Made by a program: the position numbers and the translations under genes. This document shows, piece by piece, positions 27,609-35,639 of a stretch of DNA of 64,000 nucleotides. The stretch lies in contig NZ_QGLL01000001.1 of the NCBI RefSeq assembly GCF_003202695.1, positions 372,001 to 436,000 of the forward strand, read 5' to 3'. Positions within the stretch are counted from its first letter, which is position 1. Each line of letters starts with the position of its first letter. The notes under the pieces were generated by a model, which saw only the letters and a list, made by a program, of their open reading frames with translations, was not told the origin of the DNA and did not search any database. Source of the stretch: Bifidobacterium asteroides (GTDB lineage Bacteria > Actinomycetota > Actinomycetes > Actinomycetales > Bifidobacteriaceae).

Positions 27609-29132
27609 ATGGACCAGGATTCTGACCCGGTGACTCTGGACACAACTCACGCTAATGACAAGGGCGATGGCGTCTCCAACTCTTTCATCCATGACGCATC
27701 CCTGGCGGGTGAGCCTGCAGAAAAAACGGACATACCGCCTGTCTATCCTCCCAATTCCGCTGTCGCGTCGACCGATGCCGCCCTGAAAGTCGATGAAGGT
27801 CATGGGCCAGAGCAATCGGGCGCCTCAGATGCAATAGGGACTCCGATGAGCGTTTCGGGTGAAGCACGAATGTCGGCTCCGATAATCGCTGCGGCTGAAC
27901 GTACCGACCAAGGCGAGGGTCAACAAGGAATTTCGGATCACGTGGCAGCGACCGCCTCCTCAAGTGCCAATGCCAGCCAGTCGGTGAAGACGAGCGGTCG
28001 AACGGCCTCCAAGTCAGGAAGGGGATTCGGGCTCCTGGAGACTTTAGGCTTCCTGATTGGTCTGGGAATCTTCCTTTACCCGTTGCTGGCTGCTTACGTC
28101 AATTACTCCGAAAATTCCGCCGCAGTGGACAACTATGATCAAATTGTGGCCGCACTGTCGCCAGCCCAACGCAGAGCCATGTGGCATGATGCCAAGCAGT
28201 ACGATGATGAACTGGGCAAGCCCACCCTGAGAGACCCGTTCAAGTACGCAGAAGTCAAAGAGCCACTAGGCCGCTACTACAAGATCCTCAATGTGGACGG
28301 CAAGGGGATGATGGCCTACGTGGATATACCCAAGATCAATGTCAAGCTACCCGTGCGTCACGGTACCAGCGATGAGGTGCTCAGGGACGGCACTGGTCAC
28401 ATCGCCACCACCCATGTACCTACAGACAACCGGACTATTCACGCTGTCATCACGGGGCACACTGGCGAGGTCGGCTACATGCTCTTCGACAACCTGACCC
28501 AGCTGCGCAAGGGGGATGTCTTCCAGATACGGGTGCTTACACGTCATATGAGCTATAAGGTCGACCAAATCAAGGTCATTAAGCCCACCGATGTCAGTGC
28601 ACTGCAGCCTGTTCAGAATTCCAACTATGTGACCCTGCTGACTTGCTACCCCTATGGCATCAATTCCCACCGCTTGATTGTCCGTGGGCACTACATTGGC
28701 GATGATGTGCCTCCAACCAGACCCAAGGGGGCGCCCCTCTACATGGTATGGGTGCTCCTGGCCCTTTTTGCAGCCTGCTTGTTGGGTTGGTACCTTCTTT
28801 CGCGTCGCCGACGCAACTGCCGCCGTGACCTGGAGCAGATGGAGCACCTGGGGTCTCGGGCGACAGCACCTGGGAGTGCGGGGGAGCCCTTGGCCACGAT
28901 TATGGCCAGTCATGAGTACGAGACTCGATCAGCAGCAACTCGCCGTCGTCGGTTGATCAAAACCCGGAAAACCTGCAGCGCCTTTATGTGGCTGCTGGCC
29001 CTGCTCGCCCTCTTCTTCGCCTGGGGCTCCGTCGGAATGATGATGCGGATCAGCCTCCTGCCCGTGTTTGACCTTGGTTACCATTGGTTCGACACCCATC
29101 TGCTGTACTTCTTCGGCATCACCAAATACTAG
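27609..29132 (+). CDS. srtC: Class C pilin-polymerising sortase
   Basis: This is a 507-residue membrane transpeptidase. Catalytic residues are His284 (ITGHTG), Cys346 (TLLTC) and Arg355 (SHRLIVRG). The His-Cys spacing of 62 and Cys-Arg spacing of 9 equal those of pneumococcal SrtC1. It has an unusually long cytoplasmic lead, about 130 polar residues, before the first membrane helix (LLETLGFLIGLGIFLYPLLAAYV), and a long tail with two more helices (VWVLLALFAACLLGW; MWLLALLALFFAW). GAAGGA precedes the ATG at 27609, and the ATG at 27594 is possible. It joins pilins encoded just upstream. Confidence 0.93.
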   Translation: MDQDSDPVTLDTTHANDKGDGVSNSFIHDASLAGEPAEKTDIPPVYPPNSAVASTDAALKVDEGHGPEQSGASDAIGTPMSVSGEARMSAPIIAAAERTDQGEGQQGISDHVAATASSSANASQSVKTSGRTASKSGRGFGLLETLGFLIGLGIFLYPLLAAYVNYSENSAAVDNYDQIVAALSPAQRRAMWHDAKQYDDELGKPTLRDPFKYAEVKEPLGRYYKILNVDGKGMMAYVDIPKINVKLPVRHGTSDEVLRDGTGHIATTHVPTDNRTIHAVITGHTGEVGYMLFDNLTQLRKGDVFQIRVLTRHMSYKVDQIKVIKPTDVSALQPVQNSNYVTLLTCYPYGINSHRLIVRGHYIGDDVPPTRPKGAPLYMVWVLLALFAACLLGWYLLSRRRRNCRRDLEQMEHLGSRATAPGSAGEPLATIMASHEYETRSAATRRRRLIKTRKTCSAFMWLLALLALFFAWGSVGMMMRISLLPVFDLGYHWFDTHLLYFFGITKY

Positions 29133-29261
29133 GCTGGTGCATGGGCGGGCAGGTTTGTCCACATGGGCCTGTTCTATCGTGACCGTGCTTGTGTCTGGTC
29201 CTAGAATGGAGCGAGCATGGCCCGGCAGACTGCTGGGTCGCCTTCTGGGAAGGTGTGGACC

Positions 29262-30110
29262 ATGACAGCAGTTCCCGACATTTTATTGTCTGATGGCAAC
29301 CGCATTCCGCAGGTTGGCCTAGGGGTCCTCAGAATCGACGATGATCAGACCGCGGGAGTGGTGCGCTCTGCCTTGGAACTGGGCTATCGTCACATCGATA
29401 CTGCAGCTGGCTACCGAAACGAAGGGGGCGTGGGCCGTGGCCTCAAGGACTTCGGCTGTCAGAGTGGTCCTGATCGTGCCCGCCTTTGGCTGACCACCAA
29501 GCTGCGTGACTCCGAACAGGGCTATGACAGCGCTCTAAGGGCTTTCGACCGCCAGCTGGCCCTGCTGGGCTCCGACTATGTCGACATGTATATGATCCAC
29601 TGGCCCACCCCGTTCGATTGGCGGGCCGACCAGGTCTGGCGCGCATTCCATCGCTTGCGTGATGAGGGGCGGGTGCGGACACTGGGGGTTTGCAACTTCC
29701 TGCCGGAGCATCTGGAACGTCTGCATAGGGAGACGGGGGAGTATCCCGCCGTGGATCAGATCGAGCTGCACCCCAGCTGGCAACAGCGCACGGTGACGGC
29801 TTTCTGCAGGAAGCACGGCATCGCCGTCCAGGCATACTCGCCATTGGCGCGCGGCGCAGACCTGGCAGCCGGCGGCGAAAGGCTGGAGAAAATCGCTCAG
29901 GCTCACGGGGTAACGCCAGCCCAGGTGGTGCTGCGCTGGCATATTGAAAACGAAACCATCATCATCCCCAAGTCTGTACACAGAGAAAGGCAGGCGGAGA
30001 ACCTGGACCTGTTCGGCTTCAGTCTGACCTCTGAGGAACATGCCGCCATCGATGCCATGGACTCCTCCGTGCGTGCAGGACACGACCCTATGACCTACGC
30101 TTACGCCTGA
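29262..30110 (+). CDS. Aldo/keto reductase (2,5-diketo-D-gluconate reductase type)
   Basis: A 282-residue NADPH-dependent reductase. The catalytic tetrad is visible: Asp and Tyr in HIDTAAGYRNEGGVG, Lys in LTTKLRDSE and His in DMYMIHWPTP. LGVCNFLPEHL and ENETIIIPKSVHRERQAENLDLF complete the family pattern. The family start VPDILLSDGNRIPQVGLGV fits the ATG at 29262. An ATG at 29217 with GGAG in front adds 15 residues and is also possible. It is unrelated in subgroup to the reductase at 5642. Confidence 0.88.
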   Translation: MTAVPDILLSDGNRIPQVGLGVLRIDDDQTAGVVRSALELGYRHIDTAAGYRNEGGVGRGLKDFGCQSGPDRARLWLTTKLRDSEQGYDSALRAFDRQLALLGSDYVDMYMIHWPTPFDWRADQVWRAFHRLRDEGRVRTLGVCNFLPEHLERLHRETGEYPAVDQIELHPSWQQRTVTAFCRKHGIAVQAYSPLARGADLAAGGERLEKIAQAHGVTPAQVVLRWHIENETIIIPKSVHRERQAENLDLFGFSLTSEEHAAIDAMDSSVRAGHDPMTYAYA

Positions 30111-30164
30111 ACGCTATCATGGATGATTCATGCATGCAGTCGACATAGGAGGTATCGGCGGTAG

Positions 30165-30962
30165 ATGACCGGTCCGAGACGCAGAAGATATCGGTATCGA
30201 GGCCGCGGCCGGTACGGTTCGTTCCGGCGAAATCCCGCCCCTGCCCGTTTCCGCCGCGAGTCGCTTACGGAACGGGTGCTGATCCTTCTGGTAGTGGCTG
30301 TGGTCCTAGGCATCTCCATCGGACTGATACTTCCTAGGGTCAACGGTGGTGTCGGGCGGCTGACCGGACGATATACGGCAACGGGCGATGCGGCTCAGAC
30401 TCTGCAGGGCCTGACGGTGAACGATCAAAACCGACCCGGCCGCCAGTACCGGCGTGAGGCCTTCGGCTTCAAGGAGACTGATGAGGACGGAAACGGCTGC
30501 AACGTACGCGAGGATGTGCTGACCCGCGACCTGACTGACCTGCGTACCACGACTCCCGGCGGTTGCAAGGTAGCCAGCGGTCGTCTGCAGGACCCCTACA
30601 CCGGACGGACCATAGAATTCGTCAGAGGGCCGAAAACCAGCTCTGCCGTGCAGATTGACCATGTGGTCGCCTTGGAGAACGCCTGGCGATCAGGAGCCAG
30701 CAAGTGGGATACGGCCCATCGCTACCGTTTTGGCAACGACCCCTATAATCTTCTTGCTGTGGACGGTCCGGCCAACCAGGCCAAGGGGAGCGCCTCGGCC
30801 GATTACTGGCTGCCGGAGAACAAGGACTATCAATGCTCCTATGTGGCTCGTCAGATAGCAGTCAAGGACAAGTACTCCCTGAGCGTCACCAGCTCGGAAA
30901 AACAGGCTATGCTGGCCGTTCTTCATACCTGCCCGGGCCAGCCGCTCCCGCAGGATCGCTGA
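30165..30962 (+). CDS. Membrane-anchored or secreted HNH nuclease (DUF1524 type)
   Basis: This is a 265-residue protein with a very basic lead (RRRRYRYRGRGR), one membrane helix (about residues 44-64), then an extracellular nuclease domain. Landmarks are DEDGNGCNVREDVLTRDL, a paired cysteine in GGCKVASGRLQDPYTGRTIEFVRG, the His-Asn-type core VQIDHVVALENAW...RYRFGNDPYNLLAVDGPANQAKG and a final Cys pair (YQCSYVARQ...LHTCPG). The domain is common in secreted actinobacterial proteins. Its substrate is probably extracellular DNA. The role is inferred. Confidence 0.85.
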   Translation: MTGPRRRRYRYRGRGRYGSFRRNPAPARFRRESLTERVLILLVVAVVLGISIGLILPRVNGGVGRLTGRYTATGDAAQTLQGLTVNDQNRPGRQYRREAFGFKETDEDGNGCNVREDVLTRDLTDLRTTTPGGCKVASGRLQDPYTGRTIEFVRGPKTSSAVQIDHVVALENAWRSGASKWDTAHRYRFGNDPYNLLAVDGPANQAKGSASADYWLPENKDYQCSYVARQIAVKDKYSLSVTSSEKQAMLAVLHTCPGQPLPQDR

Positions 30963-31069
30963 GCGCCGGCCTTGCGCTGATAAGCGGTAACAGATTGCCA
31001 TGTGCGGGTTTATTTGCATAAGAAGAGCTTCATGGCCTGACTGTTTACACTGAGCCGACCTTTACGGTG

Positions 31070-31078
31070 TGATACTAT
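31070..31078 (+). promoter_or_regulatory. Extended -10 promoter of the GH43 gene
   Basis: TGATACTAT is an extended -10 element with no clear -35. The palindromic operator starts 10 bases later, the same geometry as at the second promoter of this locus. Confidence 0.45.
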
Positions 31079-31088
31079 TATTAAGGTG

Positions 31089-31106
31089 TGGTACACAGTT
31101 GTACCA
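31089..31106 (+). promoter_or_regulatory. Operator copy 1 of the galactan locus
   Basis: TGGTACA-CAGT-TGTACCA is an inverted repeat with seven-base arms around a four-base centre. The same 19 bases, centre included, recur at 33202-33220. It covers the expected transcription start, so a bound protein would block initiation. Confidence 0.8.
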
Positions 31107-31110
31107 ACTA

Positions 31111-31140
31111 CATGGAAACCAGTCAGTCTCTGGTTCCATG
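31111..31140 (+). promoter_or_regulatory. Stem-loop in the GH43 leader mRNA
   Basis: CATGGAAACCAG pairs with CTGGTTCCATG through 11 base pairs with one bulged A and a seven-base loop, between operator copy 1 and the ribosome binding site. There is no T run, so it is not a plain terminator. An RNA-stability role is possible. Confidence 0.5.
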
Positions 31141-31171
31141 ACCGCGACCATAAGCAACAGGGAGGTTGGCT

Positions 31172-33166
31172 ATGAGCGACAATATCGGCTCACATATACG
31201 AAAGAATGGACACTACATACGGGACCGCATGCTGGAATGGCGGAAAATAGCCATTCTGTTTGTCGCTCTGGCTACGATTATGGGTTTGTCCCTCGGAGCG
31301 CCAAAGGCGGTTGCCGCGCAGGAAACGGGACAAAAGTCCGATTCTGTAGGCGGGAACGGGCTGATCGCCAATGATCGTTTCTGGGATGACGCCGACGGTA
31401 ACCCAATGTATATGCAGGGCGGGGGGATTTTCGATTTTCCGGATCCTGCCACGGGGAAGGTCTCTCATTTTTGGTATGGTGTCCACTTCTCCCAGGCTGA
31501 AACTTATCGTCAGAACCCTACCCATGCGCTCACGGGCAATGATTTCGTCTCAGTGGATGTATACAAATCCGGCAATCTGACCGATTGGCGGTATCAAGGC
31601 GTGGCGTTGGACAGGGCGCAGGCGGATGCATTCTCCAGTGACTTCGGTGGTCGCCATGCAGGTTGGGTGTGCAGAATGGGGGTTGCGTACGTTCCTGAGT
31701 TGCACACCTATGCCATGCTTATCCAGCATGAGATGCCCACGGATGCTACCGGTCGCAAGTTTGATAAAAAAGTGCTGATCGCTACGGCCGATTCGCCTAC
31801 TGGTCCGTTCAAGGCCCAGAGGCGCATCGACATGCGCGATTACGGGCTGGGCACCAGCAATACCGGGGACCAGAGCGTCTTTCAGGATGAGGACGGCACG
31901 GGTTATCTGATTTATTCCTATGGAAGTGGCCGGAGCAGTGTCTGGGCAGCCAGAATAGGCGCCAGAGACGGTCGAGTGGATCTGCTGGAACCCACCAAGC
32001 TCTACCAGGGCTTCGGGCGCGAAGGCAATGCGCTTTTCAAGCATGCTGGCCGGTATTATCTGGCTGGTTCCGATCTGTTTGGGTGGGATGCTTCCCGAAT
32101 CCATTTTCAGGTAGCGGATCATATTTTCGGCCCATATCAGCCCGTCAATCGGACTGTGATCATGGATGGCAGCCAAACCGATTTCGGACACATCACTCAG
32201 ACCGGTTTTTACTACACCTTGCATGGCAGCCGGGCAGAGACCGTCATCCACTGCGGCGATCGATGGGCTGATTTTGCGGGCAATGGGCTTGGCTACAACC
32301 AGTGGAATCCGCTGAGTTTCGATGATTCAGGCACGCCTCGCTTCAATTCGATGAGCCGGTGGAAGTTGGATGCAGGCACTGGCCTTTGGTCGATTGACGA
32401 TGCCAATGATTACGTGCTCAACGGCTCCTTCGAAGCGGACAGGGTTGCGGTAGGCGAGCAGGGGTATAAGGATAAGGACGGTAAGTTGATTGACGATATC
32501 GCCGGATGGCGACGGGTCAATCCAGATGCTGTGACCAATGTAGCCGATGGCTATGGACGAGTGGGCGACTTTAACCTGCGGTTCGCCCCAGGACGATCCC
32601 GCAGCGCTTCAATCGTTCAGGATTTGGGTGCGGCGGGACACGTTCCCCTGCACGCGGGCCGCTTCCTTCTTAAACTCTCCTATGCGAACCCCAAAGGCAT
32701 GGATCGGGCCAGGATTGCAATTGAATCAAGCGGGAAAACCTCGGAAATCGATCTGGCAGCCTCCACTGGAGCAGCCTGGAGGCAGGCCTCCTTGCCAGTT
32801 GATCTGACTGGTGGGCAGACCAGGATCACTATTGTGGCCTCTGGCAGTTCGGGCCAGACCCTGGATGTGGATGACGTGTCTCTGACAGGTGTGCCAGAAA
32901 AGGAGAATGAAACCGACGATGTGATTGATCAGGGCGGGAATGCGCTTCCGACGGGTCATGAAGGGTCCGCGTCCGGTTCTGCAGGGTCAGATAAATCCCT
33001 GCCAGCTCATTCCGTCGGCCGGAGCAAGGATCCATGCTCCGACTTAGCTGATACGGGCATCGATATAGGCCTCACTCCCGTTTTTGTGGCTGGCTGTGTG
33101 GCTGCGGGCCTTCTGTTGATGGTTGTGGCCAGGTACCGTCGGCGGCGTTTTGAGGCGCTGAATTGA
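31172..33166 (+). CDS. Cell-wall-anchored GH43-type glycosidase, probably exo-beta-1,3-galactanase-like
   Basis: This 664-residue exported enzyme has a long signal peptide (about residues 1-49, ending near AVA|AQE) and a five-bladed propeller of GH43 style over about 60-410 (MYMQGGGIFDFPD, DQSVFQDEDGTGYLIYSYG, GREGNALFKHAGRYYLAGSDLFGWD, FGHITQTGFYYTLHG). A beta-sandwich carbohydrate-binding-like module covers about 415-580 (NGSFEADRVAV...LDVDDVSLTG), with an acidic linker and the LADTG signal (625-629), hydrophobic helix and RYRRRRFEALN. The pattern is closest to GH43 subfamily 24, some members of which lack the usual base, but the subfamily is my inference. The start follows GGGAGG. A sugar ABC system and GH42 follow. 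Confidence 0.8.
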   Translation: MSDNIGSHIRKNGHYIRDRMLEWRKIAILFVALATIMGLSLGAPKAVAAQETGQKSDSVGGNGLIANDRFWDDADGNPMYMQGGGIFDFPDPATGKVSHFWYGVHFSQAETYRQNPTHALTGNDFVSVDVYKSGNLTDWRYQGVALDRAQADAFSSDFGGRHAGWVCRMGVAYVPELHTYAMLIQHEMPTDATGRKFDKKVLIATADSPTGPFKAQRRIDMRDYGLGTSNTGDQSVFQDEDGTGYLIYSYGSGRSSVWAARIGARDGRVDLLEPTKLYQGFGREGNALFKHAGRYYLAGSDLFGWDASRIHFQVADHIFGPYQPVNRTVIMDGSQTDFGHITQTGFYYTLHGSRAETVIHCGDRWADFAGNGLGYNQWNPLSFDDSGTPRFNSMSRWKLDAGTGLWSIDDANDYVLNGSFEADRVAVGEQGYKDKDGKLIDDIAGWRRVNPDAVTNVADGYGRVGDFNLRFAPGRSRSASIVQDLGAAGHVPLHAGRFLLKLSYANPKGMDRARIAIESSGKTSEIDLAASTGAAWRQASLPVDLTGGQTRITIVASGSSGQTLDVDDVSLTGVPEKENETDDVIDQGGNALPTGHEGSASGSAGSDKSLPAHSVGRSKDPCSDLADTGIDIGLTPVFVAGCVAAGLLLMVVARYRRRRFEALN

Positions 33167-33190
33167 CAATCCAGAGCTACAGATTATACT
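33163..33190 (+). promoter_or_regulatory. Promoter of the sugar-binding protein gene
   Basis: TTGACA (33163-33168), 16-base spacer and TATACT (33185-33190) is the best sigma-70-type promoter in the window. The -35 overlaps the GH43 stop codon. Confidence 0.75.
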
Positions 33191-33200
33191 TAACAAGACA

Positions 33201-33220
33201 TTGGTACACAGTTGTACCAA
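33201..33220 (+). promoter_or_regulatory. Operator copy 2 of the galactan locus
   Basis: TTGGTACA-CAGT-TGTACCAA has eight-base arms (nine when the flanking A/T is counted) around the same CAGT centre as copy 1. It begins 10 bases after the -10, over the expected start of transcription. Confidence 0.85.
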
Positions 33221-33286
33221 TAATTGGAAGGAGTAGGCGTCAAAACCTTATCAAGGACGTTTTCTAACCAATATGAAAGGTTCATC

Positions 33287-34612
33287 ATGTATTCTGCACG
33301 AAAAATCCTGACCATGGGCGTCACCATGGTTGCCCTGGCCTCGTTCGCTGCCTGTGGAAGCAGCGGGTCTGGATCAGCATCGAAGCCAGCGGACACTAGC
33401 AAAGCCTCAGGGCGCATAGTCTTTTGGGGCTGGGGCAATGGCATCAAGGAAACCATTGATGCTTTCGAAAAGGCCAATCCCGGCATCACCGTGAAGTACA
33501 ACAACACCGGCACTGCCGGTGACACTCAGGTGGCCTTGTCCAACGCAGTAGCTGCAGGCAAGGGCATTCCTGACGTCACCATGCTGGAGGATCCTACTGT
33601 CCAGCAGTTTGCGATTGAAGACAACCTGGAGGATCTATCGGGGTATGGGGCTGACAAGTTCGCTGACGATTTCACCCCGGGGCCCTGGAACAAGGTCCAG
33701 TATGACGGAAAACCCTATGCGCTGCCCATTGATGCAGGCCCCGAGGTTTTCTTCTACAACAAGGCGGTCTTCGACAAGGCCGGCATTCCCGAGCCCCCTA
33801 AGACCTGGGATGAGTACTATCAGGATGCTAAGAAGATTCGAGCAGTAGGTTCCTACATTACCAACAACGCCGGCGACAAGAATGCCTATCAGCCTTTCAC
33901 CGCGCAGGCCTGGCAAGCTGGGGCGCACCCTTGGAAGGTCGATGGCGACAAGATCACCATCAACATGACCAAGGATCCCGGCATGAAGCGGTATATCGAT
34001 TTCCAGCAAAAGCTGATCGACGAAGACCTGCTCGATACCAAGACCGCCAACTGGTCCGATGACTGGAATAGGGCGCTTAACGATGGTTCGGTGGCCTCGC
34101 TGACCATTGGCGCCTGGATGCCCACCAATCTGGAGTCTGGTGCGCCCGACCAGAAAGGCAACTGGAGGGTTGCGCCTCTGCCGCAGTGGAAAGAGGGGGA
34201 CAGCGTGTCTGCGGAAGATGGCGGTTCGGCTCTTGTCGTGCCTAAGAAGGCCAAGAACAAGGCGGCAGCTTGGAAGTTCGCCGAATATCTGACGCATGGC
34301 GAAGGAGCTCAGGTCATGGCTGACCAAGGCAGCTTCCCCTCCCTGAAACGTATCCTGAGTTCCGCTGATTTCACCAGCAAGAAGAATGAGTACTTCGGAG
34401 GCCAGGAGGTCAACAAGGTGCTGACCGAGGCAGCCAACCTCAAAGTCTCCAAGTTCCAGTACCTGCCTTACAACCCCTTCGCACAGTCAACCTATGGGGA
34501 TTCCATCGGCAAGGCCTACATGAAGAAGACCAGTCTGGAGAAGGCCTTCGAGGACTATCAGCAGAAGTTGGTGGATCACGGCAACCAGCAGGGGTATCAG
34601 GTCAACAAGTGA
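33287..34612 (+). CDS. Sugar ABC transporter substrate-binding lipoprotein
   Basis: A 441-residue binding protein of the extracellular family 1 type. The lipobox LASFAAC lies at about residues 13-20, after the signal peptide, and is followed by a Ser/Gly linker and the binding domain (RIVFWGWGNGIKETIDAFEKANPGITVKYNN; GKPYALPIDAGPEVFFYNKAVFDKAGIPEPPKTWDEYYQDAKK). The ATG at 33287 with AAAGG before it gives a proper lipoprotein start. It is the first gene of an ABC operon. No ATPase gene is present, so it likely uses a shared MsmK-type ATPase encoded elsewhere. Confidence 0.94.
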   Translation: MYSARKILTMGVTMVALASFAACGSSGSGSASKPADTSKASGRIVFWGWGNGIKETIDAFEKANPGITVKYNNTGTAGDTQVALSNAVAAGKGIPDVTMLEDPTVQQFAIEDNLEDLSGYGADKFADDFTPGPWNKVQYDGKPYALPIDAGPEVFFYNKAVFDKAGIPEPPKTWDEYYQDAKKIRAVGSYITNNAGDKNAYQPFTAQAWQAGAHPWKVDGDKITINMTKDPGMKRYIDFQQKLIDEDLLDTKTANWSDDWNRALNDGSVASLTIGAWMPTNLESGAPDQKGNWRVAPLPQWKEGDSVSAEDGGSALVVPKKAKNKAAAWKFAEYLTHGEGAQVMADQGSFPSLKRILSSADFTSKKNEYFGGQEVNKVLTEAANLKVSKFQYLPYNPFAQSTYGDSIGKAYMKKTSLEKAFEDYQQKLVDHGNQQGYQVNK

Positions 34613-34622
34613 GTGATGACTC

Positions 34623-34644
34623 AGGCGGCTGGTAGCAGCCGCCT
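34623..34644 (+). promoter_or_regulatory. Intercistronic hairpin after the binding-protein gene
   Basis: A perfect eight-base-pair stem AGGCGGCT/AGCCGCCT with a six-base loop lies between the binding protein and the first permease. Hairpins here usually protect the upstream message so the binding protein is made in excess (as between malE and malF). Confidence 0.6.
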
Positions 34645-34676
34645 TCGAACAATGACAGGAAAGAAGGACAGGCATC

Positions 34677-35639
34677 ATGAGTGAAGCCGAAGGTTCGACT
34701 GCGCGGATTTTGGCCCCCGCGCGGGATCATGGCCCTGGCGAAGCCAGCGGGAGGCACACCGGGGAGCGGCCTCACAGAAGCGACTGGCGGGGATGGAAAT
34801 TCATGGGACCCTTTGTCCTGGTCTTCGTGTTCGTTTTCGTCCTGCCGGTGCTCTATGCCATCTATCTGAGCCTGTACGAGAAGCGCATGATCGGAGGGAA
34901 CGTCTTTGTGGGCCTGGCCAATTACGTCAGGCTGATCAAGGACGGGCAGTTCTGGTCATCAGTTGGCCGTGTGGCGATCTTCACTGTGGTCCAGGTGCCC
35001 ATCATGCTCTTTCTGGCGGCATTGATGGCGCTGGCGCTGGATTCACTCAAGCTGCACGGCACGCGCTTCTTCAGAATCAGCACTTTCCTGCCCTATGCGG
35101 TGCCTGCCGTAGTGGCGGCTCTGATGTGGGGATTCATATACGGAACCAAGTACGGAATGGTAGGTTCCCTGAATCAATGGCTGGGCACGCATATCGACGT
35201 TCTGCAGCCCAGTGTGCTTCTGGCCGCCATAGGCAACATCAACACCTGGGAGTTCACGGGCTACAACATGCTGATTTTCTATTCCTCGCTGTCGACTGTG
35301 CCGCACTCGCTCTATGAGGCAGCGGCTATAGACGGGGCTTCGGAGTGGCAGATCGTGCGCAATATCAAGATCCCCGAGCTCAAGAGCTCCCTGGTTATCA
35401 CGGTGATCTTCAGCATCATTGGCAGCTTCCAGCTCTTCAATGAGCCCTCGGTGCTGCAGACCATGGTTCCAGGCAACGCCATCACCACCTATTACACCCC
35501 CAACATGTATGCCTACAACCTGAGCTTCATGGGAGGCCAGAGCAACTACGCGGCAGCCTTGGCCATCGTCATGGCCATCATAACCATGGTCGCCGCCTAT
35601 GCCGTCCAGCTCAGGGGAATGAAGGAGCAGATGCAATGA
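34677..35639 (+). CDS. Sugar ABC transporter permease, MalF type
   Basis: This 320-residue protein has an N-terminal cytoplasmic lead of about 40 residues and six membrane helices (first FMGPFVLVFVFVFVLPVLYAIYLSL). The EAA loop that docks the ATPase reads LYEAAAIDGASEWQIVRNIKIPELKSSLVITVI. It forms the import channel with the next permease, whose start overlaps its stop by four bases. Confidence 0.95.
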   Translation: MSEAEGSTARILAPARDHGPGEASGRHTGERPHRSDWRGWKFMGPFVLVFVFVFVLPVLYAIYLSLYEKRMIGGNVFVGLANYVRLIKDGQFWSSVGRVAIFTVVQVPIMLFLAALMALALDSLKLHGTRFFRISTFLPYAVPAVVAALMWGFIYGTKYGMVGSLNQWLGTHIDVLQPSVLLAAIGNINTWEFTGYNMLIFYSSLSTVPHSLYEAAAIDGASEWQIVRNIKIPELKSSLVITVIFSIIGSFQLFNEPSVLQTMVPGNAITTYYTPNMYAYNLSFMGGQSNYAAALAIVMAIITMVAAYAVQLRGMKEQMQ

